Of a DNA stretch of 64,000 nucleotides, positions 10,590 through 21,262 are shown in pieces. Position 1 is the stretch's first letter. Each line of letters starts with the position of its first letter. The translations under genes were made by a program, and so were the position numbers. Source of the DNA: Prorocentrum cordatum (Eukaryota > Sar > Dinophyceae > Prorocentrales > Prorocentraceae); the NCBI GenBank assembly GCA_963575745.1, contig CAUYUJ010004336.1, positions 57,501-121,500 of the forward strand. The letters run 5' to 3'. The notes beneath the pieces are model-generated. The model was given only the letters and a program-made list of their open reading frames with translations. It searched no databases and was not told the origin of the DNA.

Positions 10590-10909
10590 AGACGCGGCGT
10601 CTAGGGAGCTGATAGTGCAGGTAGTTCGTCTGCTACGCCTCTTGAGGCGGGGCTCCCTAGTAGAGCGTTGGTGGTTTGAAGCGGATGCGGCATCCCCCAG
10701 GCTCGCATCGGCTTGGACATAGCTATGTAGTGTGATGGAGGCTAGGTGCGATCGTGTGCGTATGGCCGTAAGCCATGGGTGTGGGTCGTTGGGCGTAGGC
10801 TCGTCACCGCACGGGTCTCTGAGTCTGGGCCCGATGTCCCCGATATCTTCTGGTGTAGTTGTCTGGACGCAGGTCTGGGCCAGTTGCCCCCCAGCCTGCG
10901 TACTCCGTA
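10590..10909 (-). other. spacer between ORF1 and ORF2
   Basis: About 320 bases separate the end of the frame-shifted ORF1 (10910) from the first ATG of ORF2. No separate gene or clear ribosome-reentry signal is visible. Confidence 0.5.
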
Positions 10910-11597
10910 TCAGTTTTTTGACAGTCGACCCCCGTCGAGGTCGCTCTCGCCGCTCTCGATGAAGGATGCCACTCTGTCCCCTGGGTCCGCGAAGCCATCG
11001 TCCGCGTCGCAGATCCTGACCTTTTTCGGCTGGCTCCTCGCCCTCCTGGGTTCCCTTGGTTGCTTCAGGTTACCTCTGCATGGAGGTGCCGAGCTCGTCC
11101 TCCCTGGTGTGCCCAAGTGGAAACGCGGTGGTGGCAGTCGTGGCTCGTGTGGCTCGGTGGGCGTGATATCCTCAATCGGCATCCGTGGAGGTGTGCTGGG
11201 GCAATCCTCCTCGTCGCGGCTGAGGTCGATGAACAGCGTCGTCATGGGAGTCTTGGCTGTCTGTGAACGCTGTTGTGGGGTTTTGTGTGGCGTGAGAGGC
11301 GTGACGGGCGGAAACAGTATGTGTCTTGGCGTGGGCTGTTCCGTCGGGATGGGTGAGTCGGCTGGTATCGTTGGTGAGAGTGAGGCGAGGTCTGTCGGGG
11401 CTTCGCCCTCCTTCTCCTTGCTCAGGCCTTGGCGGTTCTTCCACTCTTCGTCCAGCAGGTCAGCGTCGTCGGATTCGCCAATTGGGATGCAATCGCTGCT
11501 CGCCCGTACCTCGAGCATCCCTGAGTGCGAAGAGGAGCCGACCCTGTTGTACTCCTCGATGTGCTGGCGCTGCTGAGGTGGTGGTGGTGGGGGGGGG
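10910..11597 (-). CDS. C-terminal part of retrotransposon ORF1 in a shifted frame
   Basis: About 228 codons open in the frame one base downstream of the main ORF1 frame. It joins ORF1 at a run of nine C (plus-strand G run 11589-11597). Past the run this frame reads plausible protein (IEEYNRVGSSSHSG, then MTTLFIDLSRDEEDC), while the original frame ends about 45 codons later. With eight C the two frames would be continuous. It could be an assembly error, a young mutation or programmed frameshifting. The sequence is proline/threonine-rich and probably disordered; no domain recognised. Confidence 0.55.
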
Positions 11598-14078
11598 CGG
11601 CCACTCTTCGGCGGATGTCCTCGGCACAAAGCTTTGGTTCTGGAAGCTGAGGTCGTCGCTCGACGAGGGGGTAGGCTCCTCTGGCGTTGGCATAGACGAT
11701 GTATGGGACCTCTCTCCAAATCCCACCTCGGCCAGCTCCTCGAGGTACGGCGGCAGTTCTGGATGTGGAAGTTCGTACTGGCTAGGTAGCAGCCGAAGTA
11801 AGTCTGCCTCAAGTTGCTCCCTCTGGTACGCGCCCTCCTGGTCCGCCATGCCTTGGTCACGCTCGCTCGTGGCTGTGTCTCCCATGAGGTCCTCCGTCAT
11901 GTCGATTAGCAGGTCCTCGTCCACTTGTCCTCCTGCTCCCCAGGCATCCCGTAGTGCAGTCTGGAGTCCAGCCGTTTGCAAATCATGTGCCCGTTGGAGT
12001 TCTTGTAATTGCTGCTGCCTCTGCGCTTCGTTCATATGATGGTTGTGGGCGTAGTGCTGCGCGATGGCCTGCATCTCCTGCTGGCACTGGTGCTGCAGTG
12101 TACTGTGGTACTGGTGCGCCGCTTGGTTCTCCATCTCCTGCTGCTGCTGTATTGCATGGAGTTCGCTTGTGGCTGCTGCTTGTCGCTGCAGTGCCACCTC
12201 CTCCATCCTTTGGGCTTTGTCCACCTCCTCCTGGTGCTCGCCGACGCGCTCCAGATACCTTTCCTGCTCGTGCTGCATCTCGTATGCCTTCGCCTGGATG
12301 GCTGCGTGCTCCAGGTTCAGGACGACCCGCATCGCTTCGCGCTTGTTGGCTTCTTCCTGATGCTCGTGGGCCATCTGCTGATAGTTCACTGCGATCCGCA
12401 GCTCCTCCTCCTTATAAGCGCTGTGGCGGGCGCATCTCTCCTGGTACTCCGCCTCCGCCATCTCCTGCATCGCCTTCTCGTTGTGCTCCTGCGCCATCTT
12501 GTACCACTGGGCCTCTTGGGTTGCCATCTCTCTCACAACTTGCTCCTCCTGCCTGGCCTTCTGGACCTGCTGCGTGTAGATGGCTGCTCTTCTCTGGTCT
12601 TCCTTGTGCATCTCCTCGCGCAAGGTCTTCTTTTCCATCTCGATATGCATTTGCAGGTCTGCGAGCATCCCTTTGGCCCTTTCCACCTGCGTCCTCTGGG
12701 TGCCTCTTTGTGCTTCGTATGCTTTTGCTTCCTCCTCCTCCAGCTTGGCGTTGTGGTGCCGCTTGAGAGCGTTGACCTCCCATATGTGCCACTTCTCCTG
12801 CTTGGCCAACTGCTCTTCGGTCGTGTGGTACATCTTTTGCGCGATGGTCTGCTCGTAGGCCTTCAGTTCGCTTTTGTGCTTGAACTCTGCTTGTGCAAGT
12901 AGGTCGCTTTGCTGCTGTTCTTTTTTCTGCTGCGAATCAAGCCTCTCGGTCAATCTCCTGATGGCGTCTTTGATCTCGTCTGATGCTGCTGGGACTGGTC
13001 GGGGCTGCTGGGCTGGGGCTGGCTGAGCTGTGGCTGGTTGGGCCATGGCCGGAGCCGCTGGAGCTGCCGCAGGGTCGCGCCTTCTCCTCGCGGCTGGGTG
13101 TGGCGTGCGTCCTCTGGTGGGATCATGGCTCCCGTCTTCCTCGGACGATTCGTCCTTTACTCCCGCCGACTTGGCCATTTGATCTCTGGTTTCCCTCATC
13201 AGGGTTTTGTAGACCCTGATGGTTCTGGCTGCCGTCGCCTCCTGGTCCAGCATCTTGCTGAGCCGCTTCTCCATCTCTGCATGCTCCTCCTCCAGCTTTT
13301 CCAGCGTGGCCCTGAGCTGCCTCATGCGTTCTTTGTGGGGCAGGACGAAGGAGATGTTCGCGGCGGTGATCGTCGTTTCCTGCTCGAGGCTGGTTGTGCA
13401 CAAGCCGGCCAGCCTAGCACCTGCGATGTTCTCGGTGAGACGCCCCAGCCTGTGGCACTTGGTCTTGTACCACACGAACCTCATCTCTTCGTCATCTGGA
13501 GGTGCGGACCAGCTCTCGTGCTCCATCGCGACGGCGAAGGAGACTGGCGTGATGCTGTCCAGGACTGCCTTCTGCTGGGGGCTGTACTGGTAGTTGCCGA
13601 TGTGGGCTGCGGCAGGCATGTCGAGCTGGTCCCTTCTTCTGCGCCTGCCGCTTCTCTTTCTGGCTGAGGCGCTCCTCCAGGGCGCTCTGTGCTTCCAGTG
13701 CTGGTCGTTGTCGCTTTGCTGCTGGTGCTTGTGGGTCTGTGGCTGCTGCTGCTGCTGCTGGTGGCGCTTGTGGGTCTGTGGCTGCTGCTGCTGCTGCTGA
13801 CTATGCTGCTGCCACTCCCAGGGCCGCCCACCAATGGCTCCGTAGTCGCCAGTCCAGTCTGCGCTGCGCTGGCGCTGCGCCTGGGCTGTGGACCCTGCTC
13901 CTGTCCACCTTTTCCCAGGGCCGCGCTGAGACGCCTCGAGGTGTGTGGTCCCTGCTCCTGACCACCTTTCCCTCGAGGCGCCGCGCTGCTGCTGCTGCTT
14001 CCAACTCTTCGCCATGTTGTCGAAGGGCTGTGCTGAGTGATGATCTGCAAGTAGTCTGGAGGCCTCGACTACCTTCAA
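11460..14078 (-). CDS. retrotransposon ORF1, glutamine-rich coiled-coil protein
   Basis: 872 codons from the first ATG, upstream of ORF2 on the same strand, in the position of a LINE ORF1 (gag-like, RNA-binding and particle-forming in known families). The N-terminus carries two copies of a motif reading RWSGAGTT and RWTGAGST. Residues about 85-125 are a poly-Q region from CTG/CAG repeats (plus strand 13738-13800). A basic run RKRSGRRRRR follows near 145. From about 245 to 720 the chain is charged and rich in E, Q, K, A and M with heptad-like spacing (for example LEKLEEEHAEMEKRL), predicting a long coiled coil. No RRM or CCHC knuckle was seen. The last roughly 45 codons after the C9 run (11589-11597) are probably out of frame; see the separate C-terminal entry. 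Function inferred from position only. Confidence 0.7.
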   Translation of the reverse strand: MKVVEASRLLADHHSAQPFDNMAKSWKQQQQRGASRERWSGAGTTHLEASQRGPGKRWTGAGSTAQAQRQRSADWTGDYGAIGGRPWEWQQHSQQQQQQPQTHKRHQQQQQQPQTHKHQQQSDNDQHWKHRAPWRSASARKRSGRRRRRDQLDMPAAAHIGNYQYSPQQKAVLDSITPVSFAVAMEHESWSAPPDDEEMRFVWYKTKCHRLGRLTENIAGARLAGLCTTSLEQETTITAANISFVLPHKERMRQLRATLEKLEEEHAEMEKRLSKMLDQEATAARTIRVYKTLMRETRDQMAKSAGVKDESSEEDGSHDPTRGRTPHPAARRRRDPAAAPAAPAMAQPATAQPAPAQQPRPVPAASDEIKDAIRRLTERLDSQQKKEQQQSDLLAQAEFKHKSELKAYEQTIAQKMYHTTEEQLAKQEKWHIWEVNALKRHHNAKLEEEEAKAYEAQRGTQRTQVERAKGMLADLQMHIEMEKKTLREEMHKEDQRRAAIYTQQVQKARQEEQVVREMATQEAQWYKMAQEHNEKAMQEMAEAEYQERCARHSAYKEEELRIAVNYQQMAHEHQEEANKREAMRVVLNLEHAAIQAKAYEMQHEQERYLERVGEHQEEVDKAQRMEEVALQRQAAATSELHAIQQQQEMENQAAHQYHSTLQHQCQQEMQAIAQHYAHNHHMNEAQRQQQLQELQRAHDLQTAGLQTALRDAWGAGGQVDEDLLIDMTEDLMGDTATSERDQGMADQEGAYQREQLEADLLRLLPSQYELPHPELPPYLEELAEVGFGERSHTSSMPTPEEPTPSSSDDLSFQNQSFVPRTSAEEWPPPPTTTTSAAPAHRGVQQGRLLFALRDARGTGEQRLHPNWRIRRR

Positions 14079-14285
14079 GAGTGTCCTGGCGTGGCCTCGC
14101 GCTATGCGGGCCCTCCTGTGCCAACTTTCTTCCTTCTGCCTGGGCGTCTTTCTTTAGCCTAGGCGTCGCGGCCGCGGCGCTTCTCTTCAGCTTTGCTTCT
14201 TTAATGGCGCCGCGGCGCGCTGGCCCGGGCTGACGGGGCTGGCCGAACGAGGGGACGACACGACCCCACGCGGCGGCGGGCCCCT

Positions 14286-14471
14286 CCTCAGCCCGTGGCT
14301 TCCCTCCTCCCCCTCCTCCTCCTCCTCCTCCTCCTCCTCCTCCTCCTCCTCCTCCTCCTCCCTCCTCCTCCTCCTCCTCCTCCTCTCCTTCTCCTCCTCC
14401 CCTCCTCCTCCTCCTCCTCCCCTCCTCCTCCTCCTCCTCCTCCTCCTCCTCCTCCTCCTCCCTCCTCCTCG
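14286..14471. repeat. (TCC)n microsatellite
   Basis: About 185 bases of nearly pure TCC/CTC with a few interruptions. It abuts the 5' side of the large minus-strand retroelement. Confidence 0.95.
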
Positions 14472-14814
14472 TACAACAGGCGATGGGGGCTCACCGATGG
14501 GGTTGCCACTGCTTGCGATTGGACGACATGTTGAGAGCCAGCGGTGAGTGAGAACGCGTTGAGAACACCCCCGTAGGCATGAAGAGCACATGGCAGAGCA
14601 ACGTCGGAGAGCAAAATTGATAAGAGCAGAAACTGCAAAGTTTGTCTGTTAGCTATGTGCGAATTCGCTGAACTCAATACTGCCGATGCAGATTGATCCG
14701 AAAGGGGTTCGCCCCCATGCCGCCGGCCCCCCTCTCTTGGAATGAGACTTGCCAGAGCTGTGTTGGGATGTCTGGACGCTGACGTGAAGCAATGTCGGCA
14801 CTTCACGCGACAGC

Positions 14815-14945
14815 CAATATTCATGTACGAGGGTTTATGGCTTCGGTGGCGCGAATAACAGGTAATGCACGATGCTTTATGGCTTCGGGGACGCGTATAT
14901 TCTGTAATGTACGAAGGTGTGTGGCTTCGGGGACGCAAGTCTTGC
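14815..14945 (+). repeat. three diverged units of about 60 bp
   Basis: Each unit contains ATGTACGA or ATGCACGA, then TTTATGGCTTCGGGGACGCG or a close variant. The array is short and lies in otherwise featureless sequence between two (TCC)n tracts. Confidence 0.6.
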
Positions 14946-15059
14946 TTAATTATCTTGCACTGGGTGTCTAGAGCTCCGACCACTTTATTCCGCGTCGCCC
15001 CCCCCCCCCGCGTCCCTAGCGCCAGAGTGGGAAGTAAACTCGCTGTTTTCATGTGCACA

Positions 15060-15370
15060 GCGCTAAAGATGACCCAAGAGGTCCCCAAGAGAGCCCCAAT
15101 AGAGCCCAAGAGGGCCCCGAGACGGCAATGGAGGGCCCTAAGACGGCCCAAGAGACACCCAGGACCGCCGAAGAGGGCCCCGAGAAAGCCTCAAAAAAAT
15201 CCCCCCTAACAAAAATCAGACCGACATGTCGAGGCCTCCTCCCCAAGAGGACCCCGAAGACCGCCAGCAGGCCCCGAAGGACTCCCAAGAGAACCCAAGA
15301 GGCCCAAAAGATGCCCCGAGAGGCGCCCCAAGAGGTTTCAAAACAGCCTCCACGAGTCTGCCCAGAGGCT
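15060..15370 (+). repeat. degenerate CCAAGAGGCCCC-type tract
   Basis: Irregular repetition of CCCAAGAGG, GGCCCCGAGA and CCAAGAGG words. The same sequence class, often on the other strand (CCTCTTGGGGCC), recurs at 18985-19560, 23990-24150, 24600-24860, 26000-26260 and 59520-59720. It opens several reading frames rich in P, R, A and G that I treat as non-genes. Confidence 0.55.
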
Positions 15371-15385
15371 TCCCCCGAGGCCTCC

Positions 15386-15522
15386 TGCTCCTCCTCCTCC
15401 TCCTCCTCCTCCTCCTCCTCCTCCTCCTCCTCCTCCTTCTCCTCCTCCTCCTCCTCCTCCTCCTCCTCCTCCTCCTCCTCCTCCTCCTCCTCCTCCTCCT
15501 CCTCCTCCTCCTCCTCCTCCTA
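15386..15522. repeat. (CTC)n microsatellite
   Basis: About 135 bases of CTC with one CTT interruption, immediately before the decayed LINE endonuclease that starts near 15713. Confidence 0.95.
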
Positions 15523-15712
15523 AGCACCCCGGCCCAGACGGGGGGGTGCAACATTCTGATAACGCAGCCTTCCTTATCCCCCCCACCACACTTCCCTTTT
15601 TGGTGACGGTGCTAGCTGCGCCACAGCTCGGATGGACATCCTCATGGGACTCTCCCTTTGAGTGTTGATGCTTTGAGGATCGCTGCTGGCCGCCAGGAGC
15701 CAGTGTAGCATC

Positions 15713-17239
15713 ATGAATGGCATCTCGGTGATGCAGTACAACCCGATGTCTGCGGCACCACATGATAGGCTGGTGGATGTGGCAGAGGTTACATCACAGT
15801 TCGACTTCGTCTGTCTCACAGGGACGGGTGCACGGCGATATGGGAGGGATGAGATCGTTTGGAGGAGAGCGGGGAGGAGGTGGACACTGAAAACAGGATG
15901 GGCAAGGGCAGCGGGCAGCAATCGTAGTTGTTGCAGTATTTTGCTTGGCCCACGTATCCCCAAAAGATCAATTACGCATACCTGCTTCCCCATAGTGGCC
16001 ATGGATTTGAATTCAGCGTCTGGGCAGCAGCGTCTGAGTGGAAGCGAGGACTGGACGCCAGTACAGGACGATCGCTTAGGGCATTCTCACTGGTTGGGTC
16101 GTCTGTGTCACTCAGCGGATGTGCTACTGCCCTTCCTTCAGATGTTCGATTTGGTCCCGATTAACTTGCATATTGGAGTCGGTCCTACATATGCAGGACC
16201 TGCTGGTGGCACATCGCTGGAAGATTACATCTGCATACATCGATGTTCGCCCCCACAGATCACCTCGGCAGGACCGCTCAGAAGTCTTGATAGGAAGTTG
16301 CGGTGAATCAGACATCGCGATCATCGCGACCATCTTCCGCTGTATGCCCGATTTGAATATACTATCCAGGCCACCACAGGAGGAGAAGCATTAGGACTGC
16401 AACTCAACCTTCGCCCTCGGTATGTCAGGTGGAGCAAGGAGGCATTGATGGACAGCTTGAGGAGTGGAGTGGGGAGGGCTGAGTTCTTGCAGGAGCACTG
16501 GCAGCTGATCAGGAGGGAGGAGGAGACACCTAATGCAGAGTGGGGCTACTTCATTAACTTACTCAGCACGGAAAAGTTTTTTGTCCAGAATGTACAGCGC
16601 TCGGCAGACTACCCACAGAAGTCCCAGAAGATGCTCTCTCTTCTGGCCCAACGGCGTAACTTGCGTGAATCCTTGGCTGATGCCCAGTCCTTAGAGTTTG
16701 CAGACCTTGCACAGATGCGGCCGACGTACTACAATCGCAAGAAGAAAGTGCAGCCGAAGTTCTTCAAACTCCAAACGTCGACGATCGCCTGGGACGGGGA
16801 GAACGTCGGCACGGTTCCACAGCCTGGTCTCGCACGGGGGCCAGTTCAAGCTCAGCGAGGACGAGCTCAACGAGGGCTAGCTACCTTGACTACGATCAGG
16901 GGGTCTGCCCGAATGGCTCAGATGGCGAGAGATGGCTTATTACAGCACGTTGGCCTACCTAATCTGCAGAATGGGTGCTCAGAGCCGATTTCATGCTACC
17001 AGACGCCCGCTGGACAGGAGTTCAGAGTCTTCTATGTAGATGAGTTGCAGCACACTATTTCTCTGGTGGCTTTGGCTCGGCGGGGCCCGAATGTGCGATC
17101 TATGAGAATGCGAGTTGGCCCACAGGTTGCCATAGTCTCTTCTGATGGCCAGGCCCATCGCCAACTTGTGAGCACGCGTGCAAACCATGACTTGTACCAA
17201 ACGGGCGATGATGACAGGATCTCCAATCCCCAGCCGTAA
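15713..17239 (+). pseudogene. decayed LINE endonuclease (EEP) fragment
   Basis: The plus-strand frame from 15713 reads VMQYNPMSAAPHDRLVDVAE, then FDFVCLTGTG, then GPTYAGPAGGTSLEDYICIH, which follow the start, middle and end of EEP endonucleases of dinoflagellate-type LINEs. A stop follows at 16304-16306. The endonuclease end continues in another frame at about 16280-16394 (GSCGESDIAIIATIF). The original frame reopens at 16445-17239 with a linker-like stretch (MDSLRSGVGRAEFLQEHWQL). The catalytic E and SDH motifs are not convincing and no reverse transcriptase follows, so this is a truncated, frame-broken copy. Residues after about 16860 are unassigned. It is flanked by (CTC)n on both sides. 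Confidence 0.6.
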
Positions 17240-17664
17240 GGCAGGACTGGGTGGCCTTCGGGCGCGGAGGCCATTTTCTGTTCTGAGCTCGTCTCTGTTG
17301 CCCTGTCAGTTCAATTGTCTTGCACCCAGCATTTTCACATTGTGCAACGTGTGCGTGTGCATGTTGATTCGTCGGTTGTGCACTTCATATTTCCATATCA
17401 TGATGCAGGCAAGCGACCTCTCGACTCGCTTGCATATCCGCTCAGCTGCGGTGCGGTGCTTAGCCGAGGCCTCCAGGTTTCTCCCGAAAGGAGGTTATCG
17501 GATCGAGCCAGTGGTGCCCCCCCAGCAGAGCGATCTAGACAGACGCTCACAGAAGCGTACACAGATCCAGAGTAGGTCAACTGCAACTTCCAGGCGCCCT
17601 TCTCTTTTTGTTTGCTTGCCATGTGTAGCAGTTCAGTGGATCGTAAGTGTGTCTTGTCTTGTCT

Positions 17665-17808
17665 TGTCCTCCTCCTCCTCCTCCTCCTCCTCCCCGTCCT
17701 CCTCTTCTCCTTCTCCTCCTCCTCCTCCTCCTCCCTCCTCATCCCCCTCCTCCTCCTCATCCTCCTCCTCCTCCTCCTCCTCCTCCTCCTCCTCCTCCTC
17801 CTCCTCCC
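17665..17808. repeat. (CTC)n microsatellite
   Basis: About 140 bases of CTC/CCT with a few ATC and TTC interruptions, after a short (TCTTG)n run at 17650-17670. It closes the interval that holds the decayed LINE fragment. Confidence 0.95.
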
Positions 17809-17988
17809 AACAACCCAGGCACGGTGGCAGGATGGGCAGACGGCCACCAAGAGGGACACACGTGAACGATGGGGCACGGCACGGTGCCCCCGCTTTTTGT
17901 TTTTGTCCTCAAATTTCGGGGCTTCGCGCCCGAAAGGGCCCAGGAGACCGCCCGCGGGCCCCCAGCGAGGCCCAAGAGCGGCCCGAAG

Positions 17989-18105
17989 AGGAGGAGGAGG
18001 AGGAGGAGGAGGAGGAGGAGGAGGAGGAGGAGGAGGAGGAGGAGGAGGGGGAGGGGGAGGAGGGAGGAGGAGGGAGGAGGAGGAGGGAGGAGGGAGGAGG
18101 GAGGA
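17989..18105. repeat. (GGA)n microsatellite
   Basis: About 115 bases of GGA grading into GGGA and GGAGG variants. Arginine- or glutamate-rich reading frames across it are artefacts. Confidence 0.95.
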
Positions 18106-18332
18106 GGCCCCAAAACGGCCCCCAAGGGGCGTCAAGACGGACTCCAAGAAGCTGCCCAGGGGCTTCCCGAGAGACCCCAGCAGGCACCCGCGAGGTCTCC
18201 GACCGACCTCCCAGGCACGCGGTGGCAGAAGGGGCCGAAGGCCACCTAGGAGGTGCACGCATGGACGAGGGGCACCGTGGCCCCTCCTCTCTGTCCTCAT
18301 GTTCGGTTGTCGTCGTCGGAGGCTCCGCTTTT

Positions 18333-18402
18333 CCTCCTCCTCCTCCTCCTCCTCCTCCTCCTCCTCCTCCTCTTCTCCTCCTCCTCCTCCTCCGCTTCTC
18401 CT
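18333..18402. repeat. (TCC)n microsatellite
   Basis: About 70 bases of TCC with one TCTTC interruption. Confidence 0.9.
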
Positions 18403-18829
18403 TCTGTTCTTGTCTCTCCACCCCGTTCTGCCCTCGTCTGAGTCGCCGTCATGCTCCTGGACTCGTCTCCCCTGCCTCGACCTCCCAAACCGCCCCCCTC
18501 GCCCTCGTCGTCCTCCTCCTGGCGACCTCCGTGCTCAGGGACGGGCTGTTTACTGCGTGTTCCCGTAGCGTATTCGGATTAAAATCTTCTCCGCAGCTCT
18601 CGCCCACTTCTCGGCATCTCACTGCGAGCTGGGATTCCAGAGAACTTGAGCGTGCGAAGCGTGGGCGATAGGTATTGCGTATGTGTGTACAGCTTTATAT
18701 GTATATAAACATGTATACACATGTGCATGCTACTGTGTTGCACGTACTGGCATGCCACTGCATGGTGGTCGATATCTCTGTTTGTTTCATTCATGTTGTT
18801 TACGTTTATGTATATCGTCCTATCTCTCG

Positions 18830-18895
18830 ACATAAGAATAGACAGGTAGGTCGGTAGATAGATAGATGGATAGTTAGATAGATAGATTGATCGCT
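18830..18895. repeat. (GATA)-type tetranucleotide repeat in an AT-rich stretch
   Basis: GATAGATAGATGGATAGTTA and similar words. The surrounding 18670-18930 is unusually AT-rich for this window and holds no gene. Confidence 0.8.
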
Positions 18896-18984
18896 CCCTA
18901 TCGGTTCGTATATCGAATGGCCTCCGGCACATCCCGCCACCGTGCCTGGGTTATTGGTATGAGGCTTCGTGGACGTTCGTTGGG

Positions 18985-19560
18985 ATCTCGTGCGAAGCCT
19001 CTCGGGGGCCTCTTGGAGGCAGGTCTGAGGCATCTGGGGGGCTAGTTGGAGGCATATTGGGGCATCTTGGAGCATTTCTGGGGTCTCTTGGAGCCTCTTG
19101 TCTTGGGCGCCTCTTGGACCCTCCTGTGGCTTAGTTGAGGCAGAAGATTCGAATTTTCGGTTCGTGGTCCCCCTCGTGCGCCCCTCTTGGGGCCATATTG
19201 GGGCCCTCTTGGGCCGTCTTGGGCGCCTCTTGGACCGTATTGGGGCCCTCTTAGTTAGGCCGTCTTGGGGGCCTTTCGGGGTGTCTGGTGGTAACATGTG
19301 TGGCCTCTTGGGCTGTCTTCGAACGTCGGAATGCCGAAAAGGCGAGAAGACAACAAAACGTCAAAACCTATGGAAAATCTATGATGTTGGCCTTTGGGGG
19401 CCTTCTTCGAAAGACTCTTGGACGCGACGCCTCTTGGGGCGTCTTGGAAGCCTCTCTGACCGTCTTGGGGCATCTTGAGCGTCTTGGAGCGATCTTTAGG
19501 CGTCTCGACGCCCTCTTGGACCATCTCGGGAATCTCTTGGGACTCTCTTGGCACGTCTTG
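18985..19560. repeat. degenerate CCTCTTGG repeats
   Basis: Irregular units around GGCCTCTTGG, GCGTCTTGG and GGCATCTTGG, the same class as 15060-15370. No gene is seen in this interval. Confidence 0.6.
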
Positions 19561-19786
19561 GGCCCAGCCCGAAAAAGTCACGCGGGGAGATGCGGGAAGC
19601 CCTCGACAAGCCGCGGCAAGCCCCCGGAGATGTTGGGAGATTTGGTAAATTGGGCTCCGGGCACCTAAGAGTCTCCTCAGGAGTGAAGACTGAAGTTAGA
19701 GGATTAGGGGAAGGATCTGAGGGCACGCACATTCCGTGCCCAGAGGCACGGTGGTGGATACACAGAGGTTTGTATATCCCCCTTGT

Positions 19787-19848
19787 CTCTCTCTCTCTTT
19801 CTCTCTATCTCTCTCGTTCTCTACCTCTCTACCGTGTTTTCGCTCTCG

Positions 19849-19898
<50 letters not shown>

Positions 19899-19899
19899 T

Positions 19900-19930
<31 letters not shown>

Positions 19931-20027
19931 TTCTCCCTCTCCCTCTCTCTCTCTCTAGAAGTGCACACCTATAGAATTTCCTACGTGTATAGCGGTCTCT
20001 CCTTCTCTCTCTCTCTCTCTCTATGTG
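19787..20027. repeat. (CT)n polypyrimidine tract
   Basis: CT dinucleotides with TTT interruptions at 19787-19957 and again at 20000-20024, split by about 40 bases of mixed sequence. Confidence 0.95.
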
Positions 20028-20305
20028 TCTATGTGTGTGTATCCTCTCCTGCCTCCCCTCTTCTCTTGCATCCCCTCTCCTCTCGCCTTCTCTTCCATCG
20101 CCATGAAGCCTAGTCGCCCCTTCATCCCACCTCCTCCCTCCCCCCTCCCCCGACTCCGGGGTGCGACGACGGCCGCGCTTCGCGCATCGCGGCCTGAGAC
20201 CGAGAGTTGTCCGCCTCCACGGCGCGAGCGCGCAGCGATCGTGGCGCTGCGCGCCACGCGCGGCGCCAAGCTGGCCGGCCCGCGCAGGCTCCACGGGGGC
20301 CACGG

Positions 20306-20553
20306 CGGCGGAGGAGGAGGAGGAGGAGGGGGAGTAAGAGGAGGAGGAGGAGGAGGAGGAGGAGGAGGAGGAGGAGGAGGAGGAGGAGGAGGAGGGAGGA
20401 GGAGGAGGTGGAGGAGGAGGAGGAGGAGGATGAGGGAGGGACGGAGGAGGAGGAGGCGAGGAGGAGGAGGAGGAGGAGGAGGAGGAGGAGAGGGGGCGAG
20501 GGCGCAGGAGGAGGAGGAGGAGGAGGAGGAGCTGGAGGAGGAGGCTCTCCTGC
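20306..20553. repeat. (GGA)n microsatellite
   Basis: About 245 bases of GGA with GGT, GAT and GGC interruptions. A second short GGA tract follows at 20693-20735. Confidence 0.95.
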
Positions 20554-21042
20554 CGCAGCCCCGAGCGGGCCCATCGCTTCCCCAGCGGCGCGGCGTCTCC
20601 AGGACCACGGCGCGATCCTGCTGGACGCCAGGGTCGGAGCGGGCCCTGGCCGCACGGGGAAGAGGAGGCCGATGAGAAGGAGGCGTGGGAGGAGGAGGAG
20701 GAGGAGGAGGAGGAGGAGGAGGAGGAGGCGGAAGAGGAGGGGACGTCGACGTCCTGCACCAGAACAGCGACATTTGCATGCTGGGGGAGACAGCAACGAC
20801 AGCTTGGTACCGCCCACGGCCATGAACACCTTTCGTAACCATTCTGCGGAGGACGCTACGGGCCAGCTCCTACAACCCGCTGGATTAAAAAGTTGGGACG
20901 GCGGGATTCGAGAGAGAGAGAGACGCTGTTGGCCACCCGTTAGGCCATGGGGCCCAGGACAATGTTGGATTTGATGCCGATTTGGGAGTTTCAGACGCAT
21001 ACCTCACCCCCTTTTTAATATTATAAAGGCCAAATGGGGCCG

Positions 21043-21262
21043 GCGTCTGAAAGTGGCATTCCGCCTGGGACTTCCTCAAAAAAAGTTTCAGATCGCCTTC
21101 CAGGGCGATCTGAAATTATTCCATGCCGTCTGAAAGTGGCGATTTCGCTTAGGTCTTCCTCACAAAAAGTTTCAGATCGATGTTCATGCCGCCTGAGAGT
21201 GGTCGTTTCGTTTAAGACGTCCTCAAACAGCACTTTCAGGTTGCCTACCATGCCGCCAGAAG
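21043..21262 (+). repeat. three units of 64-84 bp; the first carries a 12-bp hairpin
   Basis: Units begin CGTCTGAAAGTGG or CGCCTGAGAGTGG and contain CTTCCTCA and TTTCAGATCG. In the first unit TTTCAGATCGCC (from 21086) pairs with GGCGATCTGAAA (to 21116), a perfect 12-bp stem. The later units lack the second arm. Confidence 0.65.

Larger units (their letters stand above)
950..14230 (-). mobile_element. large non-LTR-like retrotransposon with ORF1 and a methyltransferase-containing ORF2
   Basis: Two long minus-strand reading frames in order, a coiled-coil ORF1 then a 2556-codon ORF2 with RNase H, EEP endonuclease and reverse transcriptase, define a LINE-like element. No LTRs were recognised. 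Ends are estimated: the 5' side from the start of ORF1 at 14078 and the (TCC)n at 14286; the 3' side from the hairpin near 945-966 and the microsatellite at 703. At about 13 kb it would be very long for a LINE. ORF2 has no stop codon, which suggests a young copy, but the ORF1 frame is broken at one homopolymer. Confidence 0.7.
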
